A DNA stretch of 64,000 bases from Symbiobacterium sp040797425 (GCF_040797425.1 NZ_JBFNEH010000004.1:1-64000), one strand, 5' to 3'. Positions 33,951-42,813 are shown, counted from the stretch's first letter. The notes: generated by a model from the letters alone, not told the origin. Made by a program: numbers and translations.

Positions 33951-34415
33951 CTACGCGGCGACGTCGATCGAGAGGTGGAGGTTCAGCCTGCCGTGCTGGC
34001 AGGCCAGCGGCACGACCACGCGGCTCACGCCCAGGGTCGAGATGCGGGTTTGCGGCCCGATCATGATCGTCGGCGGGGTGATGTCGGCAGAGAGCCCGAT
34101 TTTCTCCAACTCGGTGCAGGCGCCTCCCGCCACCAGGTTCCCCAGTTCCGCGAGGGCGGAGAGGCCCATCTCAGTAAGCTCCTCCATCGGCTCGCTCACC
34201 ATCGTCGCGGCGATGGTCCTCGCCGTGGCGAGGTTCAGGCCGAGGAGCAGGGAACCGCGTACTTGGCCGACGAATGAAAGGTAAATTACGACCTCGTCTG
34301 TGACGTGTGCGCTAGCCTCCACGCGCAGGCCGGTCCGCTTGATCTCGGACTTCAACTCCTGCGCGAGGTTGTGTTTCGCGGCGGCCAGGAATGCATTGAC
34401 GACTTCTGCCTTCAT
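33951..34415 (-). CDS. cheX: CheX-type chemotaxis phosphatase
   Basis: This 154-residue protein matches the CheC/CheX/FliY family. The active-site segment MGLSALAELGNLVAGGACTE has the Glu-Asn pair used to dephosphorylate CheY~P. One such segment and the CheX length suggest CheX rather than CheC, which has two. No other chemotaxis gene is in the window, so its partner receiver is unknown. The start is ATG at 34415 after CGGAGGTT. It is 29 bp upstream of the CBS gene. Confidence 0.8.
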   Translation of the reverse strand: MKAEVVNAFLAAAKHNLAQELKSEIKRTGLRVEASAHVTDEVVIYLSFVGQVRGSLLLGLNLATARTIAATMVSEPMEELTEMGLSALAELGNLVAGGACTELEKIGLSADITPPTIMIGPQTRISTLGVSRVVVPLACQHGRLNLHLSIDVAA

Positions 34416-34571
34416 TGTGTGAACCTCCGTCTCATCATACCTCTATAATGTTTTGCAGCAGGAAGAGTTACTCCTGCTCGTATTACGTGGCCCGGTCCTG
34501 CGGGAGCAGGCCGCGGCTGGCCCAAAGGATTGTTCAGCGGTAAGATAGAGGCAGAGGCGGAGGGAACCGGT

Positions 34572-35084
34572 ATGCCCATGCCCCCTGTGCTTTCGGTCGT
34601 CGGCTGCGGCAAATGCGGCAAGACGACCCTGGTGGAACGGCTGGTAGCGGAACTGACGAGGCGCGGCTACAGGGTTGGCACCCTCAAGCACGACGTGCAC
34701 GGGTTTCAGATGGACCACGAGGGCAAGGACACCTGGCGGCACAGGCAGGCGGGCGCCCGGGCCGTGTGCATCGTCGGCCCCGGCCAGATCGGTCTGGTGC
34801 GGTCGGTACCGGCGGGCGAGTTCGGGGTTGCGGACGCCATCGCCCTCCTGGGCCCGGTGGACATCGTGATCGCGGAAGGCTTCAAGCGCGAGCGCTTCCC
34901 CAAGGTCGAGGTCTTCAGCAGCGCGCGGAACGAGGGCCGACTGCTCTGCGATGGCGACCCGTCGCTCCTGGCCGTTGCTGGCGATCTCCCGGTGGAGACG
35001 GCGCTGCCCAGGTTTGACTGGAACGACATCCCGGCGATCACAGATTTCGTGGAAGAAACACTGCTTCGGCAGCAGGAGGGATAG
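34572..35084 (+). CDS. mobB: molybdopterin-guanine dinucleotide biosynthesis protein MobB
   Basis: The protein (170 residues) has a P-loop GCGKCGKTTLVERL near the N-terminus and MobB segments VGTLKHDVHGFQMD, DTWRHRQAGA and DIVIAEGFKRE. MobB binds GTP and assists conversion of the pterin cofactor to its dinucleotide form. ATG at 34572 follows GGAGGGAACC; an upstream in-frame ATG at 34530 is not preceded by a ribosome site. It starts a mobB-tatA-moeA cluster. Confidence 0.9.
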   Translation: MPMPPVLSVVGCGKCGKTTLVERLVAELTRRGYRVGTLKHDVHGFQMDHEGKDTWRHRQAGARAVCIVGPGQIGLVRSVPAGEFGVADAIALLGPVDIVIAEGFKRERFPKVEVFSSARNEGRLLCDGDPSLLAVAGDLPVETALPRFDWNDIPAITDFVEETLLRQQEG

Positions 35085-35087
35085 GTC

Positions 35088-35276
35088 ATGCTGCAGCGCA
35101 TCGGCCCGATGGAGGTCGCCCTGATCGTTGTCGTCTTGTTGCTGATCTTTGGGCCCTCGAAACTGCCTCAGCTGGGCAAGTCCATCGGCGAGACCATCCG
35201 GGAGTTCCGGCGCTCCATGAAGGCCGCACACGACGACGAGGGCAGTTCCGCACAGGAGGAAGAGAAGAAGGGTTAG
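35088..35276 (+). CDS. tatA: twin-arginine translocase subunit TatA/E
   Basis: A 62-residue protein with one N-terminal membrane helix (PMEVALIVVVLLLIFG), the hinge FGPSKLPQLGKSIGE and an amphipathic helix, then an acidic-basic tail. This is the TatA pattern. Tat exports folded cofactor proteins, and its place between mobB and moeA suggests supply of exported molybdenum enzymes. No tatC is present in the window. Confidence 0.88.
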   Translation: MLQRIGPMEVALIVVVLLLIFGPSKLPQLGKSIGETIREFRRSMKAAHDDEGSSAQEEEKKG

Positions 35277-35282
35277 GGAAGG

Positions 35283-36539
35283 ATGACCACCATGCTCCCG
35301 GTTGAGGAGGCCCGTGCGCTGCTGCTGCGGCACGCTCCGCCGCGCCGGGTCGAGACGGTGCCCCTGGAAAACGCGCTGGGTCTCGTCCTGGCCGAGGACC
35401 TGCGGGCTGCGGAGCCGCTGCCGGCCTTTCCCCGCTCGGGGATGGACGGATACGCGGTGCGCTCAGCCGATACCCGCAACGCCACCCGTGAGGCGCCCGT
35501 GACGCTGCGGCTCGCCGGCGTCATTCCCGCCGGGCATCCGCAGGAGACGGAACTGGCCCCGGGCACCGCCGTGGCGATCATGACCGGCGGCGCCGTTCCG
35601 CCGGGGGCCGACGCCGTGGTCCGCCAGGAAGAGGTGCAGGTGAGCGGCGACCGCCTGCAGATTTTCCGCCCCGTGTCGCCGCTGGAGAACGTGGCATGCG
35701 TGGGGGAGGACGTCGCCCGGGGGCAGGTGATCCTCACCGCCGGTCGCCGGATCCGCCCCCAGGAGATCGGCCTTTTGGCCGCGCTGGGCATCGTCCAGGT
35801 GCCGGTTCTGGCCAGGCCTCGGGTGGGCATTCTCTGCACGGGCGACGAGCTGGTCGGCGCCCACGAGGTACCCGGGCCCGGGCAGATCCGGAATTCCAAC
35901 GGGCCGCAGATGGCGGCGCTGGTCCGAAGTGCCGGCGGCGTGCCGGTGATGCTGGGGATAGCGTGCGACCGAGCCGACGCCATTGCGGCGGCCCTGCGTC
36001 GCTCCGAGGGCTGCGATCTGGTGATCACCACCGGCGGGGTCTCGGTGGGGCGGTTCGACGTGGTCAAGGAGGCGCTCACCGCCATGGGGGCCGAGGTGCT
36101 CTTCTGGCGGGTGCGCATCAAGCCTGGCACTCCGGCGTGCGCGGGTCTCCTGCGGGGCCGGCTCGTGATCGGGCTCTCGGGCAATCCGGCAGCGGCTGCC
36201 ACGGACTTTGACCTGCTGGTGCGCCCCGTGCTCGATTACCTTCTGGGCCGGGAGCGCCTCGGGCTGCGGGAGGCATGGGGCGTCCTCGACCAGCCGGTGG
36301 CCAAGCCGTCCGGCCTCACCCGCTTCCTGCGCGCCCGGGCGTACAGCGGGCCGGACGGCCAGCTTCACGTCGACACCGGCATGGCGCAGCGGTCGGGGGT
36401 GCTCAGCAGCCTGTGCGACGCCAACGCGTACGCGGTCATTCCCGGTGGCAGCGAGCCCCTGCCGGCCGGGGCGACGGTGCGGGTGCTGCTCCACGACGAT
36501 GCCGACGTGTATGTTCCTCCGTCCCCGCATGGCGGCTAG
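35283..36539 (+). CDS. moeA: molybdopterin molybdenumtransferase MoeA
   Basis: The 418-residue enzyme shows MoeA motifs: FPRSGMDGYAVRS, IMTGGAVPPGADAVVRQEE, LCTGDELVG, ITTGGVSVGRFD and LSGNPAAAATDF. It inserts molybdate (or tungstate) into adenylated molybdopterin. Domain order I-IV is complete, ending with the beta-rich domain (about 340-410). It starts seven bases after tatA. Together with mobB it serves cofactor-dependent enzymes, including possibly the aldehyde oxidoreductase. Confidence 0.93.
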   Translation: MTTMLPVEEARALLLRHAPPRRVETVPLENALGLVLAEDLRAAEPLPAFPRSGMDGYAVRSADTRNATREAPVTLRLAGVIPAGHPQETELAPGTAVAIMTGGAVPPGADAVVRQEEVQVSGDRLQIFRPVSPLENVACVGEDVARGQVILTAGRRIRPQEIGLLAALGIVQVPVLARPRVGILCTGDELVGAHEVPGPGQIRNSNGPQMAALVRSAGGVPVMLGIACDRADAIAAALRRSEGCDLVITTGGVSVGRFDVVKEALTAMGAEVLFWRVRIKPGTPACAGLLRGRLVIGLSGNPAAAATDFDLLVRPVLDYLLGRERLGLREAWGVLDQPVAKPSGLTRFLRARAYSGPDGQLHVDTGMAQRSGVLSSLCDANAYAVIPGGSEPLPAGATVRVLLHDDADVYVPPSPHGG

Positions 36540-36636
36540 CGGTGCACTGGATCTGGTCTGGGGCATGCCCGGGTCCGCGCCCGGGTATTCGGGCGGGGGC
36601 GCCTGCGGCGTGCTACTGCCTGGGATTTTGCGATAC

Positions 36637-36665
36637 TTGACGTAAAGCGGTGATGGCATGATAAT
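36637..36665 (+). promoter_or_regulatory. promoter of tRNA-Glu
   Basis: TTGACG (36637-36642) and GATAAT (36660-36665) are separated by 17 bp. The tRNA begins 14 bp after the -10 element. Confidence 0.7.
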
Positions 36666-36678
36666 AATCGTAACTAAT

Positions 36679-36754
36679 GGCCCCATCGTCTAGAGGCCTA
36701 GGACACCGCTCTTTCAAGGCGGCGACACGGGTTCGAATCCCGTTGGGGCCACCA
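36679..36754 (+). tRNA. tRNA-Glu (TTC)
   Basis: A 76-base tRNA with acceptor stem GGCCCCA/TGGGGCC, encoded ACCA end, anticodon TTC in loop CTTTCAA and T-arm GGGTTCGAATCCC. In Bacillus a tRNA-Glu gene also stands directly before spoIIE, so this position is conserved. Confidence 0.95.
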
Positions 36755-36763
36755 GGACCGCGC

Positions 36764-36802
36764 GACCCGGCGCACTGCGCTCAGACGCCGGGTCTTTTCT
36801 TT
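36764..36802 (+). terminator. rho-independent terminator of tRNA-Glu
   Basis: A 9-bp stem (GACCCGGCG, 36764-36772, with 36786-36794) is followed by TTTTCTTT. This is one of the clearest terminators in the window. Confidence 0.85.
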
Positions 36803-36827
36803 GCACCTGGTGGAAATCTATTCCTCG

Positions 36828-36872
36828 TTCGCCAAGTTTCGACAGCATTCGCCAACCGGGGTGGGGTACAAT
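36828..36872 (+). promoter_or_regulatory. Spo0A-controlled promoter of spoIIE (three 0A boxes)
   Basis: Three copies of TTCGNCA, the reverse of the Spo0A box TGNCGAA, lie at 36828-36834, 36838-36844 and 36848-36854, exactly 10 bp apart. The middle one is the perfect TTCGACA. TACAAT at 36867-36872 is a good -10, but no -35 is present at the right distance; the third box covers that position. This is the architecture of promoters activated by Spo0A~P with the housekeeping sigma factor, as known for spoIIE in Bacillus. Confidence 0.75.
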
Positions 36873-36905
36873 CGGTGCCGCGACATCCTCGCAGGGGGTG
36901 AGCTC

Positions 36906-39206
36906 GTGGCATCGAAGCCAACGGCGAACCGCAGGGAGCCGGAACTGTCCCGCTGGAAGCGCCTCGGGTCGTGGCTGGCCTCCCGGCTGGCCTGGGCGTG
37001 GCACCCCTTGTTCTACGCCGGGATCGCCGCAGGGTTCCTCATGGGCCGAACCCACCCCATCAGCCCGGTGGCGCCCTTCGGCATCGCCTTCTACATGGCC
37101 GTGTGCGCGGCCGGTTACCGGGGGCTGACGGCGCTCCCCGTGGGGCTGGCGGCCCTCGCCGGCGCGGTGACCGTGCAGCCACTCCCCGTGTTTGCATCCT
37201 TTGCCGCCGCTCTCTTGCTGGTGCACGTGCTCGCGGCGGTCGCCCGCGCACTGCCGCAGCACAGGGCCCTGGTGGCTGCCCTGCTGGCTTCCGTCGTGGC
37301 GGCGGGGCAGGGGCTCATGCAGGACCCGGCAGCGGACTGGGTTCAGCTGGCTTTCTGGGCGGGCCTTGCCGGAGTGCTGGCTCTCATCTTCACTACTGCA
37401 GTCAACGACCTGACGAACGGTCGAGACCAGCTGAGCATCCCCGCCGACGTCTCGGTTCCGGCCATCATCCTCCTGGCGGCGGTCCTCACCGGTCTGCAGG
37501 ATCTCACCCTCTGGAGCCGCATTTCGTTGCACGGCGCGGCGGCCGGCCTCGCCGTCCTGCTCTGCGCCCACGCCGGCGGCCTGGGGTGGGGCGCTGCGGC
37601 CGGCGCGGTGATCGGCATGTCGTCGTTCTTCTCGGTTCTGGCCAACCCGCCTGCTTCGGGCGCGTGGTGGAGCCCTGCGCTGTCCGAGAGCCACGCGATG
37701 GCCTATGTGGTCGCCGGCTTCCTGGCCGGCGCGTTCCGGGAGCTGAGAAAGGTCGGCGTGGGGCTCTCCTATGTCTTGGGCTATCTCTCCTACATCATGG
37801 CGACGCAGGACCGGGGAGCGGTGCTCGAGTCCATGGCCCTGTCGGCCGTGGCGGCAACCCTGCTTTTCTGGCTAATCCCCTCCCGCTGGGTGACGCGCCT
37901 GGCTCAGTCCGCGCGCCCAGCGGAGCAGGCCAGGACGGCTTCCAATGAGGACAAGCCGGCGGCTCCTGTGGAGTCGAGTCTGGTGACGGGAGCGGCGGAC
38001 CGGCTCCGCACGCTGGCGCAGGTGCTGAAGGAGATCCAGCGGACCTACGCCCAGGTGGCCGCGGTCGGCACGCCGGTCCGGGAGGAGACGGAGAAGCGCT
38101 TCCACCACGCTGCCGAACAGGTCTGCCGTTCATGCTCAATGGTCACGCACTGCTGGAAGACGGAAGCGGAGGGCACCCGCCTTCTTTTTGGCGAGCTATG
38201 GGAACAGATTGAGCGCGAGGGCCCCCTGCCCATGGCGCCCGCACCGGAGCGGCTGGCGGAGCGGTGCATCCACCCCGAGCAGATCGTGGTCACGCTCAAT
38301 CACCTGTACGACCTGGAGCGCTCGGGCCGGACCCTGCACCGCCGACTGGAGGAGGGCCGGGCCATCGCGGGCGAATATGTTCAGAACGTTGCCCGCATGC
38401 TGGACCGCATGGCGGAAGAGGTGGCAACCGGAGGTCGGAGCCGGTCCAGCATCGCGCCCCTTTACCGGGTCTCCACGGCGGTGGCGCGCATGCCCAAGCG
38501 GGGCTGCCACATTTCGGGTGACTCGGTGGCCACGGGCCCCCTCTCCGAGGGGCGCTTCCTGGTAGCGCTGAGCGACGGCATGGGCGTCGGCCGGGAGGCG
38601 GCGGTGCAGTCTGGGGAGTCGGTGCGGCTCCTGCAGCAACTCCTGGACGCCGGGTTCAACAGCGAGGTGGCCGTCCGGACCCTCAACTCCGTGCTCCTGC
38701 TGCGGGGCCCCAGCGACACCTTTGCCACCGTGGACCTCGCGCTGCTGGACCTCACCACGGGCCGGGCGGAGTTCGTCAAGGTCGGTGCGGCGCCCAGTTT
38801 CCTGAAGCGGGGGAACGACGTCACCGTTGTCCGGATGCCCTCGGTGCCGGCGGGTGTTGTCGCCGACGTGGAGGTGGAGCCGGAACACCGGAGCCTGCGG
38901 GAAGGCGACATCATCGTCATGGTGAGCGACGGCGTCCTGGACGTGGCCCGGGATGAGGCGGACAAGGAGCGCTGGGTGCTGGAACACCTCGCCCGCGAAC
39001 AGACAGAGGATCCGGAGGAGCTGGCGGAGCGGCTGCTGGCCCGCGCACTCGACCTGACGTCGGCGCCGGAGGACGACCTCACAGTGGTCGTGGCCCGGGT
39101 GGACCGGGCAGAAGGCCACGGCGGTGCGGAGCGGCCGAGGCCCAGGCCCACGGGCGAGTGGGCCCCGGCTCAGCCCGCGCCGCGGGTCAAGCCGAATAAG
39201 CGTTGA
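36906..39206 (+). CDS. spoIIE: stage II sporulation protein E (SpoIIE phosphatase)
   Basis: This 766-residue protein has about ten membrane helices (residues 20-330), a central regulatory region with cysteines (CRSCSMVTHCW) and a C-terminal PP2C phosphatase domain with metal-binding ALSDGMGVG and VSDGVLD. SpoIIE dephosphorylates SpoIIAA to release sigma-F in the forespore and acts at the polar septum. GTG at 36906 is preferred because AGGGGGTGAG lies just upstream and because it places the start after the promoter; the frame is open to 36801, inside the tRNA terminator. Confidence 0.93.
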   Translation: MASKPTANRREPELSRWKRLGSWLASRLAWAWHPLFYAGIAAGFLMGRTHPISPVAPFGIAFYMAVCAAGYRGLTALPVGLAALAGAVTVQPLPVFASFAAALLLVHVLAAVARALPQHRALVAALLASVVAAGQGLMQDPAADWVQLAFWAGLAGVLALIFTTAVNDLTNGRDQLSIPADVSVPAIILLAAVLTGLQDLTLWSRISLHGAAAGLAVLLCAHAGGLGWGAAAGAVIGMSSFFSVLANPPASGAWWSPALSESHAMAYVVAGFLAGAFRELRKVGVGLSYVLGYLSYIMATQDRGAVLESMALSAVAATLLFWLIPSRWVTRLAQSARPAEQARTASNEDKPAAPVESSLVTGAADRLRTLAQVLKEIQRTYAQVAAVGTPVREETEKRFHHAAEQVCRSCSMVTHCWKTEAEGTRLLFGELWEQIEREGPLPMAPAPERLAERCIHPEQIVVTLNHLYDLERSGRTLHRRLEEGRAIAGEYVQNVARMLDRMAEEVATGGRSRSSIAPLYRVSTAVARMPKRGCHISGDSVATGPLSEGRFLVALSDGMGVGREAAVQSGESVRLLQQLLDAGFNSEVAVRTLNSVLLLRGPSDTFATVDLALLDLTTGRAEFVKVGAAPSFLKRGNDVTVVRMPSVPAGVVADVEVEPEHRSLREGDIIVMVSDGVLDVARDEADKERWVLEHLAREQTEDPEELAERLLARALDLTSAPEDDLTVVVARVDRAEGHGGAERPRPRPTGEWAPAQPAPRVKPNKR

Positions 39207-39259
39207 CGCCGGTGCGGCCAGTCGCCGTGGAATGCTCAATGGTACCGGGCAGGGAGGGA

Positions 39260-39303
39260 ATCCCCGGCCAGTGTCGAAACGCAATTCGACACTGACCGGG
39301 GAT
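39260..39303. repeat. long inverted repeat between spoIIE and tilS
   Basis: A 19-position inverted repeat with one mismatch (arms 39260-39278 and 39285-39303, loop ACGCAA) fills part of the 117-bp gap. Each arm contains TGTCGAA, a perfect Spo0A-box sequence, facing the other. It could be the spoIIE transcription end, although no T-run follows, or a DNA operator. Confidence 0.55.
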
Positions 39304-39323
39304 CTGCGTGGGGAGGTGACGCC

Positions 39324-40772
39324 GTGCCGCTGCTGGACAAGGTGCGCGCCGAACTGCTCAGGCACAGCATGGTGCAGCGCGGCGACCGGGTGGTCGTGGC
39401 GGTGTCCGGCGGCCCGGACTCCGTGGCGCTCGCCCACGTGCTGCACCGGCTGGCTCCTGAGTGGGACCTCTCCCTTCATCTGTTCCACATGGAACACGGC
39501 CTTCGCGGCGCAGCCTCGCAGGCGGATGCCGCCTACGTGGCGCGGCTGGCCGGCCGCCTGTCGCTTCCGCTGACCACGGTGGTGCTCCAACCGGGTGAAC
39601 TGGAGCGGGAGCCCGGCTCCCTCGAGGCCAACGCCCGGAAGCGCCGGTATGCGGAGATCCGCCGGCTTGCCGCGACCATCGGGGCACAGCGGGTGGCCAC
39701 GGGCCACACCAGAAACGATCAGGCTGAGACCGTGCTGATGCGGCTGCTGCGGGGGAGCGGAACCACGGGGCTGGCCGGCATCCCGCCGGTGCGGGCGGAG
39801 GATAGATTCACCATTATCCGGCCGCTGCTTGGCTGCACGCGCACAGAAATCGAAGAGTACTGCCAGATCCACGAACTGGACCCTCGCCTTGATACGTCCA
39901 ATCTGCAGCACGACTTCCTGCGGAACCGCATCCGGCACGAACTGTTGCCTTACCTGTCCGAGCACTACAACGGCGCGGTGGTGGACAACCTGGCCCAGGT
40001 CGCGGAACTGCTGCGGGAGGAAGACCGGTTGCTGACCGAACTGGCGCTGGAGGCGCGCACCCGCTGCGGCTGGCGCGAGGAGCAGACGCCGTCCGGGGAA
40101 CGTGTTGTCGAACTGGACGGCCCCGCGCTCCTGCGGCAGCCGCTGGCGCTGGCTCGCCGGGTCGTGCGGATGGCCGTACAGCAGGTGGCAGGAGGGGAGT
40201 ACGCTCCCGGGCTTCCCACGGTGAGCCGCGTGCTGGATCTGGCCGCGCGCTCGCAGGGCAGCCATCAGGCCCACCTGCCGCAGGGCGTCTGTCTCACCGT
40301 GACGTACGGCCGCTGTCGCTTTGCGCGCGCGGGGGGCGGTCCGTCGACGGCGACGGATCTGGCGCAGAAGCTCTGGCCGCTGGCGCCGGAGGGCGAGACG
40401 GCGATCGCCGAGCTGGGCCTCAGGGTGCTCACCGAGGTGTTGCCTGCCTCGGCCGTTCCGGCGAGGGAGCCAGCGAACGAAGGCTGGTTCGATCGCGACC
40501 TGCTGCCGGGGCCGCTGGCGGTCCGCCTGCGGCGGCCGGGTGACAGGCTGTGGCCGGTCGGTATGGAAGGTTCGAAGAAGCTACAAGATATTCTAGTGGA
40601 CGCGAAGGTACCCAGAGCGCAGCGCGACCGGCTACCGCTCGTGGTCGCCGCAGAAGAGGTGGTCTGGGTGCCGGGGCTGAGGCGCGATAGGCGCTTCCGC
40701 CCGAATGCGGCCACGCGCACGGTGGTGCGGGTGGTCGTGGTGCGGGAGCCGCAGGAGGTCTCCGCTGAATGA
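39324..40772 (+). CDS. tilS: tRNA(Ile)-lysidine synthase TilS
   Basis: The 482-residue enzyme has the PP-loop VVAVSGGPDSVALAHVL (about 25-42) and TilS segments MEHGLRG, TGHTRNDQAETVLMRLLRG and LDTSNLQHDFLRNRIRHELLP. It modifies the CAT anticodon of tRNA-Ile with lysine so that it reads AUA. The C-terminal substrate-binding domain is present to about residue 470. GTG at 39324 follows GGGGAGGTGAC. Order spoIIE-tilS-ftsH matches Bacillus, though hprT, which lies between tilS and ftsH there, is absent. Confidence 0.93.
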   Translation: MPLLDKVRAELLRHSMVQRGDRVVVAVSGGPDSVALAHVLHRLAPEWDLSLHLFHMEHGLRGAASQADAAYVARLAGRLSLPLTTVVLQPGELEREPGSLEANARKRRYAEIRRLAATIGAQRVATGHTRNDQAETVLMRLLRGSGTTGLAGIPPVRAEDRFTIIRPLLGCTRTEIEEYCQIHELDPRLDTSNLQHDFLRNRIRHELLPYLSEHYNGAVVDNLAQVAELLREEDRLLTELALEARTRCGWREEQTPSGERVVELDGPALLRQPLALARRVVRMAVQQVAGGEYAPGLPTVSRVLDLAARSQGSHQAHLPQGVCLTVTYGRCRFARAGGGPSTATDLAQKLWPLAPEGETAIAELGLRVLTEVLPASAVPAREPANEGWFDRDLLPGPLAVRLRRPGDRLWPVGMEGSKKLQDILVDAKVPRAQRDRLPLVVAAEEVVWVPGLRRDRRFRPNAATRTVVRVVVVREPQEVSAE

Positions 40773-40791
40773 GCCGCTGCAGGGTGTACGG

Positions 40792-40820
40792 TTGCTCCAG
40801 TCCGTCAAATATGGTAGACT
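40792..40820 (+). promoter_or_regulatory. promoter of ftsH
   Basis: TTGCTC (40792-40797) and TAGACT (40815-40820) are 17 bp apart. The ten-base sequence AAGTATCTCT occurs twice downstream (40825-40834 and 40866-40875) in the leader. Confidence 0.5.
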
Positions 40821-40920
40821 GAACAAGTATCTCTACGGGCTTCACGACCGACTCAGATAATGAAGAAGTATCTCTGCGTGCCCTGACTTGATTGCCCTTG
40901 GAAGGAGGGGCCTGGCAGTT

Positions 40921-42801
40921 TTGAACAAGCTATTTCGCAGCCTTGCCTTTTATATGCTGATACTGGTCATCTCAGTGGCGATTGCTGTCCAACTGGGAGG
41001 GACCACCCAGCAGGCCACCCGCCTGATGTACTCGGATCTGATCCAGTACATTCAGGAGGGGCAAGTTAAGAAAATTGTCGTGAGTGGCTCATACGCCGAG
41101 GGCGAACTGGTCACCGGTGAGAAGTTCACCGTCCAGGTGCCCACTGGCGCCAGCCAGGCGCCCCTGATCCAGGAGTTGCAGCAGCGGCCGGAGATTCAGT
41201 TCGATTACCGTCAGGACAACACGTCCGGCATCTGGGCGATCCTGTTGCAGACACTGGTGCCGGTGGTACTGGTGCTCCTGGCATTCTTCTTTATCATGCA
41301 GCAGACCCAGGGCTCCGGGAACCGGGTCATGCAGTTCGGGAAGAGCCGGGCGCGCCTGGTGACGGATGACCGCAAGCGGGTGACCTTCGACGATGTGGCG
41401 GGCATTGACGAGGTGAAGGAGGAACTGGCGGAGATCGTCGACTTCCTCAAGCACCCGAAGCGCTACATGGAGTTGGGCGCCCGCATCCCCAAGGGCGTTC
41501 TGCTGTACGGACCGCCCGGAACCGGCAAGACCCTGCTCGCCAAGGCGGTGGCCGGTGAGGCCGGCGTGCCGTTCTTCTCCATCTCCGGTTCCGACTTCGT
41601 CGAGATGTTCGTCGGCGTTGGCGCAAGCCGCGTGCGTGACCTGTTCGAGCAGGCGAAGAAGAACTCGCCCTGCATCGTGTTCATCGACGAGATTGACGCC
41701 GTGGGTCGTCAGCGCGGCGCCGGCTACGGCGGCGGGCACGACGAGCGGGAGCAGACGCTGAACCAGCTTTTGGTGGAGATGGACGGCTTCTCCCCGAACG
41801 AAGGCATCATCATCATCGCGGCCACGAACCGGCCCGATGTGCTCGACCCGGCGCTGCTCCGCCCCGGCCGGTTCGACCGGCAGGTGGTGATCGACCGCCC
41901 GGACCTGAAGGGGCGCCTCGCCATCTTCAAGGTGCACGCCAGGGGCAAGCCGCTGGACGACGACGTGGACCTGGAGATCCTGGCCAAGCGCACCCCGGGC
42001 TTCACTGGCGCGGATATCGCCAACCTCATGAACGAGGCGGCGCTCCTGGCTGCGCGGCGGCGTAAGAAGAAGATCAGCATGCAGGATCTTGAAGACGCGA
42101 TCGATCGCGTGCTGGCTGGCGGGCCCGAGCGGCGTTCCCGCGTGATCTCGGAGCGGGAGAAGCGGGTCACTGCCTGGCACGAGGCCGGGCACGCGGTGGT
42201 CGGCCACATGCTGCCGCACATGGATCCGATCCACAAGATCACCATCATCCCGCGCGGCCGGGCCATGGGTTACACCATGTTCCTGCCGGTGGAGGATCGC
42301 TACAACATCTCCAAGTCGGAGATCCTCGACCGCATGACGATGGCACTGGGCGGCCGGGCCGCTGAGGAGATCACCTTCGGCGAGATCACCAGCGGCGCCC
42401 ACGACGACATCGAGCGCACCACCCAGTGGGCGCGCCGGATGGTCACCGAATGGGGCATGAGCGAGAAGCTCGGGCCGCTCACCTATGGCATGAAGCAGGA
42501 CGAGGTCTTCCTGGCCCGCGACATGACCCGCATCCGCAACTACTCGGAAGAGGTCGCCGGCCTGATCGACGAGGAGGTCCGCAAGTTCGTCCACATCGCC
42601 TATCAGCGGGCCCTGAAGATCCTGACCGAGCACAAGGATGCCCTGGACCGGGTCTCCGAGATCCTGCTGGAGAAGGAGACCCTGGAGGGCAAGGAACTGG
42701 AGGAACTGCTGGCACAGCTGCTGCCGCCCCGGCCCAAGCCGGAGCCACCCAAGCCGCGTCTGCTCAGCAGTGGCGCCTCGCAGGTGGCCCCTGCCTTCTA
42801 G
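40921..42801 (+). CDS. ftsH: ATP-dependent zinc metalloprotease FtsH
   Basis: This 626-residue membrane protease has two N-terminal membrane helices (about 8-26 and 110-130), an AAA domain (Walker A GPPGTGKTLLAKAV, Walker B CIVFIDEIDAVG, second region of homology ATNRPDVLDPALLRPGRFDR) and the zinc site HEAGHAVVGH with a later Asp/Glu ligand. TTG at 40921 gives an N-terminus (NKLFRSLAFYMLILVI) that lines up with other FtsH proteins; AAGGAGGGG lies 12 bases upstream. TTG at 40888 is the alternative and would overlap that ribosome site. FtsH degrades membrane and regulatory proteins. Confidence 0.95.
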   Translation: MNKLFRSLAFYMLILVISVAIAVQLGGTTQQATRLMYSDLIQYIQEGQVKKIVVSGSYAEGELVTGEKFTVQVPTGASQAPLIQELQQRPEIQFDYRQDNTSGIWAILLQTLVPVVLVLLAFFFIMQQTQGSGNRVMQFGKSRARLVTDDRKRVTFDDVAGIDEVKEELAEIVDFLKHPKRYMELGARIPKGVLLYGPPGTGKTLLAKAVAGEAGVPFFSISGSDFVEMFVGVGASRVRDLFEQAKKNSPCIVFIDEIDAVGRQRGAGYGGGHDEREQTLNQLLVEMDGFSPNEGIIIIAATNRPDVLDPALLRPGRFDRQVVIDRPDLKGRLAIFKVHARGKPLDDDVDLEILAKRTPGFTGADIANLMNEAALLAARRRKKKISMQDLEDAIDRVLAGGPERRSRVISEREKRVTAWHEAGHAVVGHMLPHMDPIHKITIIPRGRAMGYTMFLPVEDRYNISKSEILDRMTMALGGRAAEEITFGEITSGAHDDIERTTQWARRMVTEWGMSEKLGPLTYGMKQDEVFLARDMTRIRNYSEEVAGLIDEEVRKFVHIAYQRALKILTEHKDALDRVSEILLEKETLEGKELEELLAQLLPPRPKPEPPKPRLLSSGASQVAPAF

Positions 42802-42813
42802 TCGGCGCTCCAC

